Shown here piece after piece: positions 25,696 through 34,680 of a stretch of 64,000 nt of DNA; the first letter of the stretch is position 1; the number at the start of each line of letters is the position of its first letter. Source of the DNA: Bradyrhizobium sp. JYMT SZCCT0180 (GTDB lineage Bacteria; Pseudomonadota; Alphaproteobacteria; Rhizobiales; Xanthobacteraceae). A program made the translations under genes and the position numbers. The notes beneath the pieces are model-generated. The model made no database searches, was not told where the DNA came from, and saw only the letters and a program-made list of their open reading frames with translations. The DNA is taken from NCBI RefSeq assembly GCF_018130165.1, contig NZ_JAFCLZ010000012.1, positions 62,001 to 126,000 of the forward strand, in the 5' to 3' direction.

Positions 25696-26370
25696 ATGAT
25701 TGCCCCGGATTCCCTGAAACGCATTGCGTCCTGGTCACGCGAGCTGAACGAACGCGAGATCGACATCGCGCGCGCCGGCATCGTCGAAAAATCCTACCGC
25801 GCCAATGAATTCATCTTCATGCGCGGCGACCCATTCGAATACTGGACCGGCGTGGTCACGGGTCTGGCCCGGATGGGGATCGTATCCCGCGGCGGCAAGG
25901 CCGCCAGCTTTGCCGGCCTGACGGCAGGCGCCTGGTTTGGCGAAGGCTCCGTGCTCAAGAACGAGCCACGTCGCTACGACGTGGTCGCGTTGCGCGACAC
26001 GCGTCTGGCGATGATGAACCGCACGACCTTTATCTGGCTGTTCGAGAACAGCGTCGGATTCAATCGCTTCCTGGTTCGGCAACTCAACGAGCGTCTGGGC
26101 CAGTTCATCGGGCTGCTCGAATACGGCCGCACGCTGGACGCGACCGCGCGGCTGGCGCGTTCGATCGCCTCCTTGTTCAATCCGATTCTGTATCCCGACC
26201 TCACGCCGCATCTGGAGATCACGCAGGAGGAAATCGGGGCGCTGTCAGGCATCTCCCGGCAAAATGCCAACCAGTGCCTGAAGCGGCTCGAGAAGGAAGG
26301 TCTGCTCCGGCTGGAATATGGTGGTGTGACCATCATCGATCTCGATCGGTTACGCCGCTATGGCGAGTGA
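25696..26370 (+). CDS. Crp/Fnr-family transcriptional regulator
   Basis: Regulator of 224 residues with an N-terminal cyclic-nucleotide-type sensor barrel (YRANEFIFMRGDPFEYWTGV and GAWFGEGSVLKNEP) and a C-terminal winged helix (LEITQEEIGALSGISRQNANQCLKRLEKEGLL). The N-terminal cysteines of oxygen-sensing FNR are absent and the cAMP pocket RxS motif is not clear, so the ligand is unknown. It is divergent from the livG-acyl-CoA synthetase operon, the most likely target by position. Similar regulators flank aromatic or fatty-acid catabolism genes in this group of bacteria. Confidence 0.9.
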   Translation: MIAPDSLKRIASWSRELNEREIDIARAGIVEKSYRANEFIFMRGDPFEYWTGVVTGLARMGIVSRGGKAASFAGLTAGAWFGEGSVLKNEPRRYDVVALRDTRLAMMNRTTFIWLFENSVGFNRFLVRQLNERLGQFIGLLEYGRTLDATARLARSIASLFNPILYPDLTPHLEITQEEIGALSGISRQNANQCLKRLEKEGLLRLEYGGVTIIDLDRLRRYGE

Positions 26371-26676
26371 CGCTGGAAATCCGCGCGCCGCGGGTCGTGT
26401 TTTTGACTGGAATAGCTTTACCGGCGGGCTGGCCCGCGCTGGGCACCTAAAGGTCTGATTCCAAACGGTTTTGGGATTAGACTCCGCTGGGGCCGGATGC
26501 TATGGCCGGCGCCGCGTGGTTGAAGCCCCTTGCGCGTCCGGTTCGGCTGGGCGAATGGGGCTGCGAGGGGCTTTGCCGGCCCCGCGGACGTACCCGGAAG
26601 GGTTGGGGTGTCCGCGGCCGGGGAACTTACTGGCGTTCGTGCTGCCTTGAGGCGGCGCCGGGGTGTTGGAGAGAAT
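26371..26676. promoter_or_regulatory. 306-bp gmd leader region with strong inverted repeat
   Basis: No gene is supported here, although the reading frame is open because the stretch is very G+C rich. CCGCGGAC (26582-26589) and GTCCGCGG (26610-26617) form a perfect 8-bp stem with a 20-nt loop, 60 bp before the gmd start. A second short palindrome, GCGGGC-TG-GCCCGC, lies near 26427, downstream of the Crp/Fnr gene. A promoter for gmd-fcl is expected here but not identified. Confidence 0.4.
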
Positions 26677-27762
26677 ATGGCGGCTCAAGATTCGAAGCAG
26701 CGCGTCGCGCTGATTACGGGCGTCACCGGGCAGGACGGCGCCTATCTGGCCGAGTATCTACTTGGTCTCGGTTACACCGTGCACGGCATCAAGCGGCGGT
26801 CGTCCTCGTTCAATACGGCGCGGGTCGACCATCTCTATCAGGACCCGCATGCCGGCAACGTGCCGTTCCTGATGCATTACGGCGACATGACCGACTCCAC
26901 CAACCTGATCCGGCTGATGCAGGAGGTCCGGCCGACCGAGATCTACAATCTCGCCGCCCAAAGCCACGTCGCCGTCAGCTTCGAGAGCCCGGAGTATACC
27001 GCCAATGCCGACGGCATCGGGGTGCTGCGGCTGCTGGAGGCGATCCGGATTCTCGGCATGGAAAAAGAGACGCGGTTCTACCAGGCCTCGACCTCGGAAC
27101 TCTATGGCCTGGTTCAGGAAGTGCCGCAGAAGGAAACCACGCCGTTTTATCCGCGCTCGCCCTACGCCGTGGCCAAGCTCTATGGCTACTGGATCACGGT
27201 GAACTACCGCGAGGCCTATGGCATGTTCGCCTCCAACGGCATCCTGTTCAATCATGAAAGCCCGATCCGCGGCGAGACCTTTGTGACCCGCAAGATCACG
27301 CGCAGCGTGGCCCGGATCGAGACCGGTCTCGAGGAAACGGTGTATCTCGGCAATCTCGAGGCCAAGCGCGACTGGGGTCATGCGCGCGATTACGTCGAAG
27401 GCATGCACAAGATCTTGCAGATCGATGAACCCGACGATTTCGTGCTTGCGACCGGAGAGACCCGCTCGGTGCGCGAATTCGTCGAACTGGCGTTCGCGGA
27501 AGTGGGCCGCACCATTGAATGGCGCGGCGCGGGGGTCGATGAGCAAGGCATCGACAAGAAGTCCGGCAAGGTCGTCGTGCGCATCGATCCCATGTATTTC
27601 CGGCCGACCGAAGTCGATCTCCTGATCGGCGATGCCAGTAAGGCGCGGGAGAAGCTCGGCTGGAAGCCGAAAACGCCGTTCGCCCAGTTGGTCAAGGAAA
27701 TGGTCGCAGGCGATCTTGCGGCCGCACGACGAGAGGTTGCCAATGGCCAGGGTTCCGTTTGA
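26677..27762 (+). CDS. gmd: GDP-mannose 4,6-dehydratase
   Basis: Extended SDR enzyme, 361 residues, converting GDP-D-mannose to GDP-4-dehydro-6-deoxy-D-mannose, the first step to GDP-L-fucose. It has the NADP loop GVTGQDGAYLAEYLL, KRRSSSFNT, the catalytic region ASTSELYG and YPRSPYAVAKLYG (Tyr-x3-Lys), and NHESPIRGETFVTRKI. ATG 26677 follows GGAGAG at good spacing; the upstream extension to 26530 is not conserved in the family. Its last 20 bp overlap fcl, so the two are one operon. Confidence 0.96.
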   Translation: MAAQDSKQRVALITGVTGQDGAYLAEYLLGLGYTVHGIKRRSSSFNTARVDHLYQDPHAGNVPFLMHYGDMTDSTNLIRLMQEVRPTEIYNLAAQSHVAVSFESPEYTANADGIGVLRLLEAIRILGMEKETRFYQASTSELYGLVQEVPQKETTPFYPRSPYAVAKLYGYWITVNYREAYGMFASNGILFNHESPIRGETFVTRKITRSVARIETGLEETVYLGNLEAKRDWGHARDYVEGMHKILQIDEPDDFVLATGETRSVREFVELAFAEVGRTIEWRGAGVDEQGIDKKSGKVVVRIDPMYFRPTEVDLLIGDASKAREKLGWKPKTPFAQLVKEMVAGDLAAARREVANGQGSV

Positions 27763-28699
27763 GCTAAAGGGCAAGACGGTTTTCGTCGCCGGGCATCGCG
27801 GAATGGTCGGTGCGGCGCTGGTGCGCCGGCTCGCACAGGAGGACGTCGAACTGCTGACGATCGCGCGCGCCGAAGTCGATCTGCGCGACCAGGCCGCGGT
27901 CAACAAATGGTTCGCCGCCAAGCGTCCGCAAGCGGTGTTTCTGGCGGCGGCAAAGGTTGGCGGCATCGTCGCCAACAACACGCTGCGGGCCGAATTCCTC
28001 TACGACAATCTGGTGATCGCGACCAACGTCATTCACGCGGCCCATGTCAACGCCACCGAGAAGCTGATGTTTCTCGGCTCCTCCTGCATCTATCCAAAGC
28101 TGGCGCCGCAGCCGCTGCACGAAGATTCCATGCTGACGGGACTGCTGGAGCCAACCAACGAGCCCTACGCAATTGCCAAGATCGCGGGCATCAAGATGGT
28201 TGAAGCCTATCGCAGCCAGTATGGCTCCGACTTCATCAACGTGATGCCGACCAACCTTTACGGCCGCGGCGACAATTATCATCCCGAATATAGCCATGTC
28301 GTGGCTGCACTGATCCGCAGATTCCACGAAGCGAAGGTTTCGGGGGCGAAAAACATCGTGGTCTGGGGCACCGGCACGCCGCGGCGGGAATTCCTCTATG
28401 TCGACGATCTTGCCGACGCCTGCGTCCATTTGATGAAAACCTATTCCAGCGGCGAGCTCGTCAACATCGGCCTCGGCGACGACATCACCATCGCCGAATT
28501 CGCCCGGCTCGTTGCCGCGACCGTCGGCTATGCCGGCGAGATCAGCTATGACACCTCGCGGCCCGACGGCACGCCGCGCAAATTGCTCGATAGCGGCCGG
28601 CTCGCCAAGCTCGGCTGGCGCGCCAGCACCTCGCTCGAGGACGGCCTCAAGCTCGCTTATCAGGCTTACCTGAACGAATCCAAGCAAGCGGCCGAGTGA
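27743..28699 (+). CDS. fcl: GDP-L-fucose synthase
   Basis: GDP-4-keto-6-deoxymannose epimerase/reductase (WcaG), 318 residues, completing GDP-L-fucose synthesis. Features are the NADP loop VAGHRGMVGAAL, the catalytic SSCIYPK, the Tyr-x3-Lys in YAIAKIAGIKM, and NLYGRGDNYHPEYSHV. ATG 27743 lies inside the 3' end of gmd, 20 bp before its end, which supports coupled translation. The fucose unit probably enters the surface polysaccharide encoded further downstream. Confidence 0.96.
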   Translation: MARVPFELKGKTVFVAGHRGMVGAALVRRLAQEDVELLTIARAEVDLRDQAAVNKWFAAKRPQAVFLAAAKVGGIVANNTLRAEFLYDNLVIATNVIHAAHVNATEKLMFLGSSCIYPKLAPQPLHEDSMLTGLLEPTNEPYAIAKIAGIKMVEAYRSQYGSDFINVMPTNLYGRGDNYHPEYSHVVAALIRRFHEAKVSGAKNIVVWGTGTPRREFLYVDDLADACVHLMKTYSSGELVNIGLGDDITIAEFARLVAATVGYAGEISYDTSRPDGTPRKLLDSGRLAKLGWRASTSLEDGLKLAYQAYLNESKQAAE

Positions 28700-28717
28700 T
28701 CGCTGCCGAGGGGTTGT

Positions 28718-29569
28718 TTAGGACGCCTTCGCAGCCCTCGCACGCGGCGGGTTTTTTCCCAGCGCCGCCGCCATCGCCGATATCAGCGGCCTCATGAAGT
28801 AGGCGTCCTCGGCCGGCGATATCTCGGCGCGCAGCCCGTGGGATTTCAGTTCGTCGGAAACCACGGGGCCCACCGAAGCAATCGGCGTCTGCGCCAACCC
28901 TTCTCGCAACCGTGCCTCGCATCCACGTGCTCGCGCGACTTCGACGAGGCGGCGAACCTGGCCCAGATTGGTCAGCGCGATCGCATCGATGCGACCCTGT
29001 GCCATCTCGTCGATGGCGGTGACGATGTTGGCGTCGGCGGCCTGCGCGTCATAGACATAGGGCAGTACGATATCGACCTCGGCGCCCTGCGCCCTGATCG
29101 CACCGACCAGGACGCTGTGATCCTTGTCCGGGTAGAGCTGCAGCCCAAGACGGTGGCCGCGCAGGTCGATGCGCGACAGCATCTCGGCGATGCCTTCGGA
29201 GGTCGGCTTTTCCGTCGTCACCTGCGGCTCCAGCCCGATTTCGCGCAGCGCCCGGCCCGGTTTGGGGCCGCGCGCGAATTTGCGGGTCTTGCCAAGTGCG
29301 GCCACGAATTCCGGTTCGAGGCCGATGCGGCGCACGACCTTCATCAGGCGGCGGAGACCTTCGCCGGTCATCAGCACCAGATCGTCGCAAGGCGCGGCAA
29401 CGAACCGCCTGATCCAGGCTTCGATCGGCGCCGGATCGGGCGCGTCGTGAATGGTGAACATCGGACATTGCAGCACGTCCGCGCCTTGCTCGGAGAGCAG
29501 GCGGGAAAACTGCGCTTCCTCGCGCGTTTCCAGGATCAGGATACGGTAGCCGTTCAGTCTGTCAGCCAT
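28718..29569 (-). CDS. Uroporphyrinogen-III synthase family protein (HemD-like)
   Basis: HemD-fold protein, 283 residues, with the two-domain layout of uroporphyrinogen-III synthase: N-terminal ILILETREEAQFSRLLSEQGADV, central LPYVYDAQAADANI and the C-terminal domain IDAIALTNLGQVRRLVEVA. The family is poorly conserved, and few residues are diagnostic, so it may be a second, non-housekeeping copy. No other heme gene is nearby, and it is convergent with fcl and divergent from purU. C-terminal residues are basic. Heme or siroheme function is probable but not proved. Confidence 0.75.
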   Translation of the reverse strand: MADRLNGYRILILETREEAQFSRLLSEQGADVLQCPMFTIHDAPDPAPIEAWIRRFVAAPCDDLVLMTGEGLRRLMKVVRRIGLEPEFVAALGKTRKFARGPKPGRALREIGLEPQVTTEKPTSEGIAEMLSRIDLRGHRLGLQLYPDKDHSVLVGAIRAQGAEVDIVLPYVYDAQAADANIVTAIDEMAQGRIDAIALTNLGQVRRLVEVARARGCEARLREGLAQTPIASVGPVVSDELKSHGLRAEISPAEDAYFMRPLISAMAAALGKNPPRARAAKAS

Positions 29570-29709
29570 GGCCTCGCTCCAACGCCGATCGTTGTGCTTT
29601 GTTCATCATGACCCCGGTTTCCGGATTGGCGCAAGCCGATTGGTGGTGATAGAGCAGGGCGCTAACAAGCGTTCCCCGCCACTGCCTGAATTGTAATCAA
29701 GTCCGCGCC

Positions 29710-30573
29710 ATGCCCGACCATCAGTTCGTCCTGACCCTGTCCTGCCCCGACCGCCCCGGCATCGTCTCCGCGGTGTCGACCTTTCTCGCCCATAACGGGC
29801 AGAACATTCTGGACGCCCAGCAGTTCGACGATATCGAAACCAAAAAATTCTTCATGCGGGTGGTGTTCACCGCCGCGGACCTCGCGGTCGAACTGGCGGC
29901 GTTGCAGACCGGCTTTACCGCGATCGCCGACCGCTTTGGCATGGACTGGCAGATGCGCGATCGCGCAAACCGCCGCCGGGTGATGTTGCTGGCTTCCAAA
30001 TCGGATCATTGCCTGGTCGATATCCTCTATCGGTGGCGCACCGGCGAACTGGAGATGATCCCGACGGCGATCGTCTCCAATCATCCGCGTGAGACCTATG
30101 ACAATCTCGATTTCGGCAAGATCCCGTTCCACTATCTGCCGGTCACCAAGGAGACCAAGCGCGAACAGGAACAGGCGGTCCTGAAGCTGGTGCAGGACAG
30201 CGGCACCGACCTCGTGGTGCTGGCGCGCTACATGCAGATTCTCTCGGATGAGATGTCAGAGGCGCTTTCGGGCCGCTGCATCAATATCCATCACTCGTTC
30301 CTGCCGGGCTTCAAGGGCGCTCGGCCCTATCACCAGGCGCATGAGCGCGGCGTCAAACTGATCGGCGCGACCGCACATTATGTGACGCGCGACCTCGATG
30401 AAGGCCCGATCATCGACCAGGATGTCGAACGCATCAGCCATCGCGATACGCCGGAAGATCTCTCGCGCAAGGGCCGCGATATCGAGCGTCGCGTGCTGGC
30501 CCGCGCGATACGCCATCACCTCGAAGATCGTGTGATCCTCAACGGCCGGAAGACGGTGGTATTTGGCGACTGA
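29710..30573 (+). CDS. purU: Formyltetrahydrofolate deformylase
   Basis: PurU, 287 residues, hydrolysing 10-formyltetrahydrofolate to tetrahydrofolate and formate, thereby balancing one-carbon pools. An N-terminal ACT domain (FVLTLSCPDRPGIVSAVSTFL) is followed by a formyltransferase-fold domain with the catalytic stretch INIHHSFLPGFKGARPYHQA and Asp in TAHYVTRDLDEGPII. Full length and intact. It is flanked by unrelated genes and lies between gmd-fcl and the less G+C-rich polysaccharide block, so it marks ancestral chromosome. Confidence 0.95.
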   Translation: MPDHQFVLTLSCPDRPGIVSAVSTFLAHNGQNILDAQQFDDIETKKFFMRVVFTAADLAVELAALQTGFTAIADRFGMDWQMRDRANRRRVMLLASKSDHCLVDILYRWRTGELEMIPTAIVSNHPRETYDNLDFGKIPFHYLPVTKETKREQEQAVLKLVQDSGTDLVVLARYMQILSDEMSEALSGRCINIHHSFLPGFKGARPYHQAHERGVKLIGATAHYVTRDLDEGPIIDQDVERISHRDTPEDLSRKGRDIERRVLARAIRHHLEDRVILNGRKTVVFGD

Positions 30574-30585
30574 TGGGACGTCGAC

Positions 30586-31491
30586 CTAATCGAAGACCGG
30601 AAAGAAATTTCTCGGCTTCCATCCGAAGTCGCGTACCGCAGGCGTTGAATCGAAGGCCATATCCTTCATCATCCGGATGCCCATTGCGGCGTTGGCGCCT
30701 GGGAACAAGGGCTTGGCGACGACAAATCCAGCCCGCCACAACAGAGGTGGTATCGAGAGTGTCCGTCGCGGCAACTTCATCCCGTCAAAAATTCGGCCGA
30801 TCATCTCGCGGTAGGTGAGGGTCTCGCCGCCGGGCAACGAATATATCTTGTTTGCAGCGGCTTGGCTCAATGCCGCGGAGACCGCGCCGATGGCCAAGTC
30901 CTCCGCGTGCACGGGCTGGCGTAAACCCTGCGCGCCCCCGACGAGGGGCATAAAGCCAAATCTCCGGATGAGCCGCGACAACGGCGTAATATTGTGATCC
31001 CGTCCTTCGGCATAGATGAGTGTCGGCCGCAATATCGTCCATTCGATGCCGGCCTGCGAGCAGATGCGTTCGATGTTGCGCTCCGCTTCAGCCAGCCGGG
31101 TCAAGGTTGCTCGTTCGGAAGCAATCTCGCTGTCAATCTTGGTAATGACGCTTGTCGAGGTGAAGACAACAATTCGCTTCAGGGAAGGATTCAACAGATA
31201 GGGAAGAGCGCTGGACAACATCGCAGCACTTGCCGTGCAGAACAGGGTCGCAAATTCCGGGAATTTGAAAGCTTCGGGCTTTTCGAGGTCACCTAAAAAC
31301 CAATCGATTCCCGTCCCATCCCGCGGGGCCCTTGACAAGGCAAGGGGGCGTTGACCGCTGCGGATCAGGCGTTCAACGATGTAGCCGCCGACAAGGCCGG
31401 TGGCTCCTATAACCAGACTCTTCGTCGCAGTCTTGTTGTGTTCAGCTCGTTCATCCAATCCTAGCAAATCGATACCGCTCCCAGAATTCAA
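30586..31491 (-). CDS. NAD(P)-dependent nucleotide-sugar epimerase/reductase-like SDR
   Basis: Atypical extended SDR, 301 residues if it starts at TTG 31491. The nucleotide loop is VIGATGLVGGYIVERL (27-42); later regions include FTSTSVITKI, WTILRPTLIYAEGRD and QPVHAEDLAIGAVSAAL. The usual Tyr-x3-Lys pair is not evident, as in NDUFA9-like or PNKB-type members found in polysaccharide clusters. The start is uncertain: TTG 31467, with GGGAG upstream, is an alternative. It is convergent with purU and marks the left side of the less G+C-rich block. Substrate unknown. Confidence 0.72.
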   Translation of the reverse strand: MNSGSGIDLLGLDERAEHNKTATKSLVIGATGLVGGYIVERLIRSGQRPLALSRAPRDGTGIDWFLGDLEKPEAFKFPEFATLFCTASAAMLSSALPYLLNPSLKRIVVFTSTSVITKIDSEIASERATLTRLAEAERNIERICSQAGIEWTILRPTLIYAEGRDHNITPLSRLIRRFGFMPLVGGAQGLRQPVHAEDLAIGAVSAALSQAAANKIYSLPGGETLTYREMIGRIFDGMKLPRRTLSIPPLLWRAGFVVAKPLFPGANAAMGIRMMKDMAFDSTPAVRDFGWKPRNFFPVFD

Positions 31492-31973
31492 GCACCCGCG
31501 ACCGGTCGATGGTCGAGAGTTATCTCCGTTGTTCCACTCTTCAGCCGGTATAGACCGGTCACTTTTCGCGGCATAGGGCGGAAGGAGCGATCCAGGCTTG
31601 AAATAGCGTCAGCGATAGGGGTGTTGTCGATGATGCAACTTAAGGATGTTGAAAGAGCCTTCGTGCAGAGGTGCGGTGTGGTATAATGAGACCGCTGACC
31701 ACTGCGCGTCGATAGGTGTCCAAAGGCGCCCTGCGTCGCAGTTCCCTTCACCATTGATGTCGATGCGGTCGCGTCTGGCCTGACCCGCATTACTGGTAAC
31801 CAGGAGCCTCAAAGCAATGCAAGCTGTTGAAAAACATAGCTGCTTCGGCTATCCGAAGAAAACGGTTCGGCGGGGTGGGCAAGTTGATTTTGCGATGCCG
31901 GTGTCGCACGGGATCGAATAGCCCCGAATTGAATTTGAGAGCTCTTCGTGGCGAACCGCAAATTGGGTGATCA
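31492..31973. other. 482-bp gene-free interval, possible degenerate coding remnant
   Basis: No convincing gene. On the minus strand a frame of about 100 codons (31488-31790) ends with a TTGA overlap onto the SDR start. Its last half (for example DNTPIADAISSLDRSF) looks protein-like, but there is no ribosome site and the first half is low quality. The interval also holds the promoter region of the Gfo/Idh gene at 31974. A TATAAT at 31682-31687 lacks a matching -35. Confidence 0.35.
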
Positions 31974-33035
31974 GTGATCAAATTTGGCTTGCTGGGGTGC
32001 GGACGTATCGCAAAGCGTCACGCCGATCTTCTTGGCGGCGGCCATATCGCTGGGGCCAAATTGGTTGCAGTCTGCGACGTCGTGCGCGAGCGGGCCGACA
32101 CGATTGCCTCGCGGTTTGGCGTGCCGGCCTTCTACAGCATCGATGAATTTCTGAACCACAAGGATATGCAGGCGGTTTCGGTGTTGACGCCCAGCGGGAT
32201 GCATCCCGCTCACGCCATTGCCGCTGCCAAGGCCGGCAAGCATGTCATCGTCGAAAAGCCGATGGCGCTCCGGCTCGACGACGCCGATGCCATGATGAAC
32301 GCCTGCGATGCTGCTGCCGTCAAGCTTTTCGTCGTGAAGCAGAACCGGTTCAATGTCCCCGTGATAAAGGCACGCGAAGCGCTCGAGGCCGGTCGCTTCG
32401 GACGGTTGATCCTGGGAACCGTCAGGGTGCGCTGGTGTCGTGATCAGGCCTATTACGATCAGGATAAATGGCGTGGAACCTGGGCATATGATGGAGGCGT
32501 GCTGGCCAACCAGGCAAGTCACCACGTTGATATGCTCGAGTGGTTCTTCGGCGACGTGGTCAGCGTACACGCCAGGGCGGCAACCGCGCTGGTGAACATC
32601 GAAGCCGAAGACACTGCCGTGGCGACGCTAAAATTCAAGAACGGTGCGCTCGGAATCATCGAGGCGACAACGGCAGTCAGGCCAACGGATCTCGAAGGCT
32701 CGCTGTCGATACTCGGTGAAGGGGGAGCCGTTGAGATTGCAGGATTTGCCGTCAACAAGATCCGGCACTGGCAGTTCTCAAAGGAGCTTGATTCAGACCG
32801 AGAGGTTATCGAAAGGTTCTCGGTTAATCCGCCAAACGTCTATGGTTTTGGCCACCAGGCTTATTACGAACATGTCGTCAAATGCCTCAACGATCAGAGT
32901 CCCGCGCTTGTCGATGGCCTTCAGGGTCGAAAGAGCCTTGAATTGATATCTGCGTTGTATGAGTCCATTGAGACCGGCAAAGAAGTCTCTCTAAAGTTTG
33001 CCCCGCAATTATGCCGCCTCGGCGAACTGCCATGA
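31974..33035 (+). CDS. Gfo/Idh/MocA-family oxidoreductase (WlbA/WbpB-like)
   Basis: NAD-dependent sugar oxidoreductase, 353 residues, starting at GTG. The Rossmann loop is GLLGCGRIAKRHADLL and the catalytic motif is VIVEKPMALR. The C-terminal domain carries RWCRDQAYYDQDKWRGTW, a pattern seen in WlbA/WbpB, which oxidise C-3 of UDP-N-acetylglucosaminuronate. The next two genes encode an N-acetyltransferase and a PLP aminotransferase, matching the WlbA-WlbB-WlbC trio for 3-amino sugars. The ATGA overlap with the next gene shows co-translation. A related 3-keto nucleotide-sugar substrate is also possible. Confidence 0.85.
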   Translation: MIKFGLLGCGRIAKRHADLLGGGHIAGAKLVAVCDVVRERADTIASRFGVPAFYSIDEFLNHKDMQAVSVLTPSGMHPAHAIAAAKAGKHVIVEKPMALRLDDADAMMNACDAAAVKLFVVKQNRFNVPVIKAREALEAGRFGRLILGTVRVRWCRDQAYYDQDKWRGTWAYDGGVLANQASHHVDMLEWFFGDVVSVHARAATALVNIEAEDTAVATLKFKNGALGIIEATTAVRPTDLEGSLSILGEGGAVEIAGFAVNKIRHWQFSKELDSDREVIERFSVNPPNVYGFGHQAYYEHVVKCLNDQSPALVDGLQGRKSLELISALYESIETGKEVSLKFAPQLCRLGELP

Positions 33036-33496
33036 ACGAGCCCGAAATCCGACAGGTGGGCGTGCGTGACGTGGTATTCGGTGCTCGCGTCAGCATCGTC
33101 GAGCCCTGCAATCTTTACGGTTGCGAAATTGGCGACGATTGCTTTATCGGCCCCTTCACCGAAATCCAGAAATCAGTACGGATTGGATCGCGAACGCGCG
33201 TTCAGTCCCATGCGTTTGTTTGCGAGCTTGTCACGATCGGCGACGATTGCTTCATCGGTCATGGGGTGATGTTCATCAACGACACGTTTTCGACGGGTGG
33301 CCCGGCGCGAGGCCGCAAGGAGTTGTGGCGCCGCACGAAAATCGGAAATCGCGTATCGATCGGATCGGGGGCGTCCATTCTTCCGGTTGAAATCTGCGAC
33401 GATGTCGTGATCGGGGCCGGCGCGGTCGTTACCAAGGACATTACGTTGCCCGGATCCTACGCCGGAAATCCGGCACGTCTAATTCGGCGCCATTGA
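33032..33496 (+). CDS. Left-handed beta-helix N-acetyltransferase (WlbB/WbpD-like)
   Basis: Hexapeptide-repeat acetyltransferase, 154 residues. Repeats begin with VEPCNLYGCEIGDDCFIGPFTEIQ and run through GIGSGASILPVEICDDVVIGAGAVV, ending in YAGNPARLIRRH. The catalytic His of the family is plausible in SHAFVC or in GHGVMFIND. WlbB/WbpD-type enzymes acetylate the 3-amino group of a UDP-3-amino-sugar uronate using acetyl-CoA. ATG 33032 overlaps the previous stop (ATGA). The gene sits between the oxidoreductase and the aminotransferase, exactly as in wlb/wbp loci. Confidence 0.85.
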   Translation: MNEPEIRQVGVRDVVFGARVSIVEPCNLYGCEIGDDCFIGPFTEIQKSVRIGSRTRVQSHAFVCELVTIGDDCFIGHGVMFINDTFSTGGPARGRKELWRRTKIGNRVSIGSGASILPVEICDDVVIGAGAVVTKDITLPGSYAGNPARLIRRH

Positions 33497-33527
33497 CGGC
33501 GACTGTTTCGAAATGAGGCTCCATCCC

Positions 33528-34628
33528 ATGGCCGTGCCCTACGCCGACCTCCATCTGCAATATGAGAGTATCAAGTCGGAAATCGATGCCGCGATCGCGG
33601 GCGTCATTCGTGACAGCTCCTTCATACGTGGTCCGTACGTCGATAATTTCGAAACTGCGTTTGCGGCCGCCGTCGGCGCCCCCCATTGCGTGTCTTGCGC
33701 CAACGGCACGGACGCTCTTTACGTCGCGATGCGGGCTTTGGGAGTTTCGCCCGGCGACGAGGTGATTACGACCGCGTGGTCCTGGATCAGCACATCGGCC
33801 ATGATTACGCATGCCGGTGCGAACGTCGTTTTTTGTGACACGGACGCCAGCACCTACACGATCGATCCGGCCGCGATCGAAAATGCCATTACGCCGCGGA
33901 CGGTTGGAATCATTCCGGTCCATCTTTACGGTCAGCCGGCCGACATGGACGCGATCATGCAGATCGCGCGTCGACACAAACTGTGGGTGATCGAAGACTG
34001 CGCTCAGGCTCATCTGGCCGAATACCGAGGCCAACAAGTCGGCACGTTCGGGGACGCTGCGACCTATTCGTTCTATCCCGGGAAAAATCTCGGAGCGATG
34101 GGAGACGCTGGCGCAATTGTTACCGGTCGCCCGGATCTTGCCGAACGAATGGCAGTGCTGGCGCGACACGGTGGCCTTGTCAAACATCAGCATCGTGTCG
34201 AGGGGATCAACAGTCGCCTCGACGGCTTGCAGGCCGCTATCCTTTCGGCAAAGTTGCCGCATCTCACTCGGTGGACGCAGGCTCGGCAGGCGGCGGCAAA
34301 GGTTTATGATGCCGGCCTCAATCAGATCGAAGACGTTGTTGTTCCCCAGGTGGCTCCGGACCGCACCCATGTGTATCATCTTTATACCATCCAGCATCCG
34401 GAGCGCGACAAGCTCGCCGCCCACCTGAGCGCAAACAACGTGCAGACCGCCGTCAACTACCCGGTGGCGCTTCCGTTTCTGGAGGCCTATGGACGATTGG
34501 AGCATCGTCCAGAGCAGTTTCCGAATGCGCATCGGGCTCAAAGCCGGATCTTGTCATTGCCGATGTTTGCGGAAATCACGGCGCCGCAACAGAAGACCGT
34601 GGTCGATCTCATTCGCGCCTTTGGTTAG
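33528..34628 (+). CDS. DegT/DnrJ/EryC1/StrS-family sugar aminotransferase (WlbC/WbpE-like)
   Basis: PLP-dependent nucleotide-sugar aminotransferase, 366 residues, expected to add an amino group to the 3-keto sugar made by the upstream oxidoreductase. The family opening is VPYADLHLQYESIKSEID, with the substrate loop CANGTDALYVAM and the PLP lysine Lys186 in SFYPGKNLGAMG. ATG 33528 has GAGG at good spacing; ATG 33513 would add five residues. Its stop is followed by the flippase gene at 34681. Full length. Confidence 0.88.
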   Translation: MAVPYADLHLQYESIKSEIDAAIAGVIRDSSFIRGPYVDNFETAFAAAVGAPHCVSCANGTDALYVAMRALGVSPGDEVITTAWSWISTSAMITHAGANVVFCDTDASTYTIDPAAIENAITPRTVGIIPVHLYGQPADMDAIMQIARRHKLWVIEDCAQAHLAEYRGQQVGTFGDAATYSFYPGKNLGAMGDAGAIVTGRPDLAERMAVLARHGGLVKHQHRVEGINSRLDGLQAAILSAKLPHLTRWTQARQAAAKVYDAGLNQIEDVVVPQVAPDRTHVYHLYTIQHPERDKLAAHLSANNVQTAVNYPVALPFLEAYGRLEHRPEQFPNAHRAQSRILSLPMFAEITAPQQKTVVDLIRAFG

Positions 34629-34680
34629 TCGTGCTGCGCAGTGCAGGCGATATCGATTATGAAATGGTTGCGAATTTCTC

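Noticed and set aside
26530..26676. Longer N-terminus of gmd from 26530
   Set aside because: No conservation expected; a good ribosome site precedes ATG 26677.
31682..31687. TATAAT promoter box in the gap before the Gfo/Idh gene
   Set aside because: No -35 at the right distance.
31488..31790. 100-codon minus-strand frame before the SDR
   Set aside because: No ribosome site and no family match that I can name; kept only as a possible relic in the findings.
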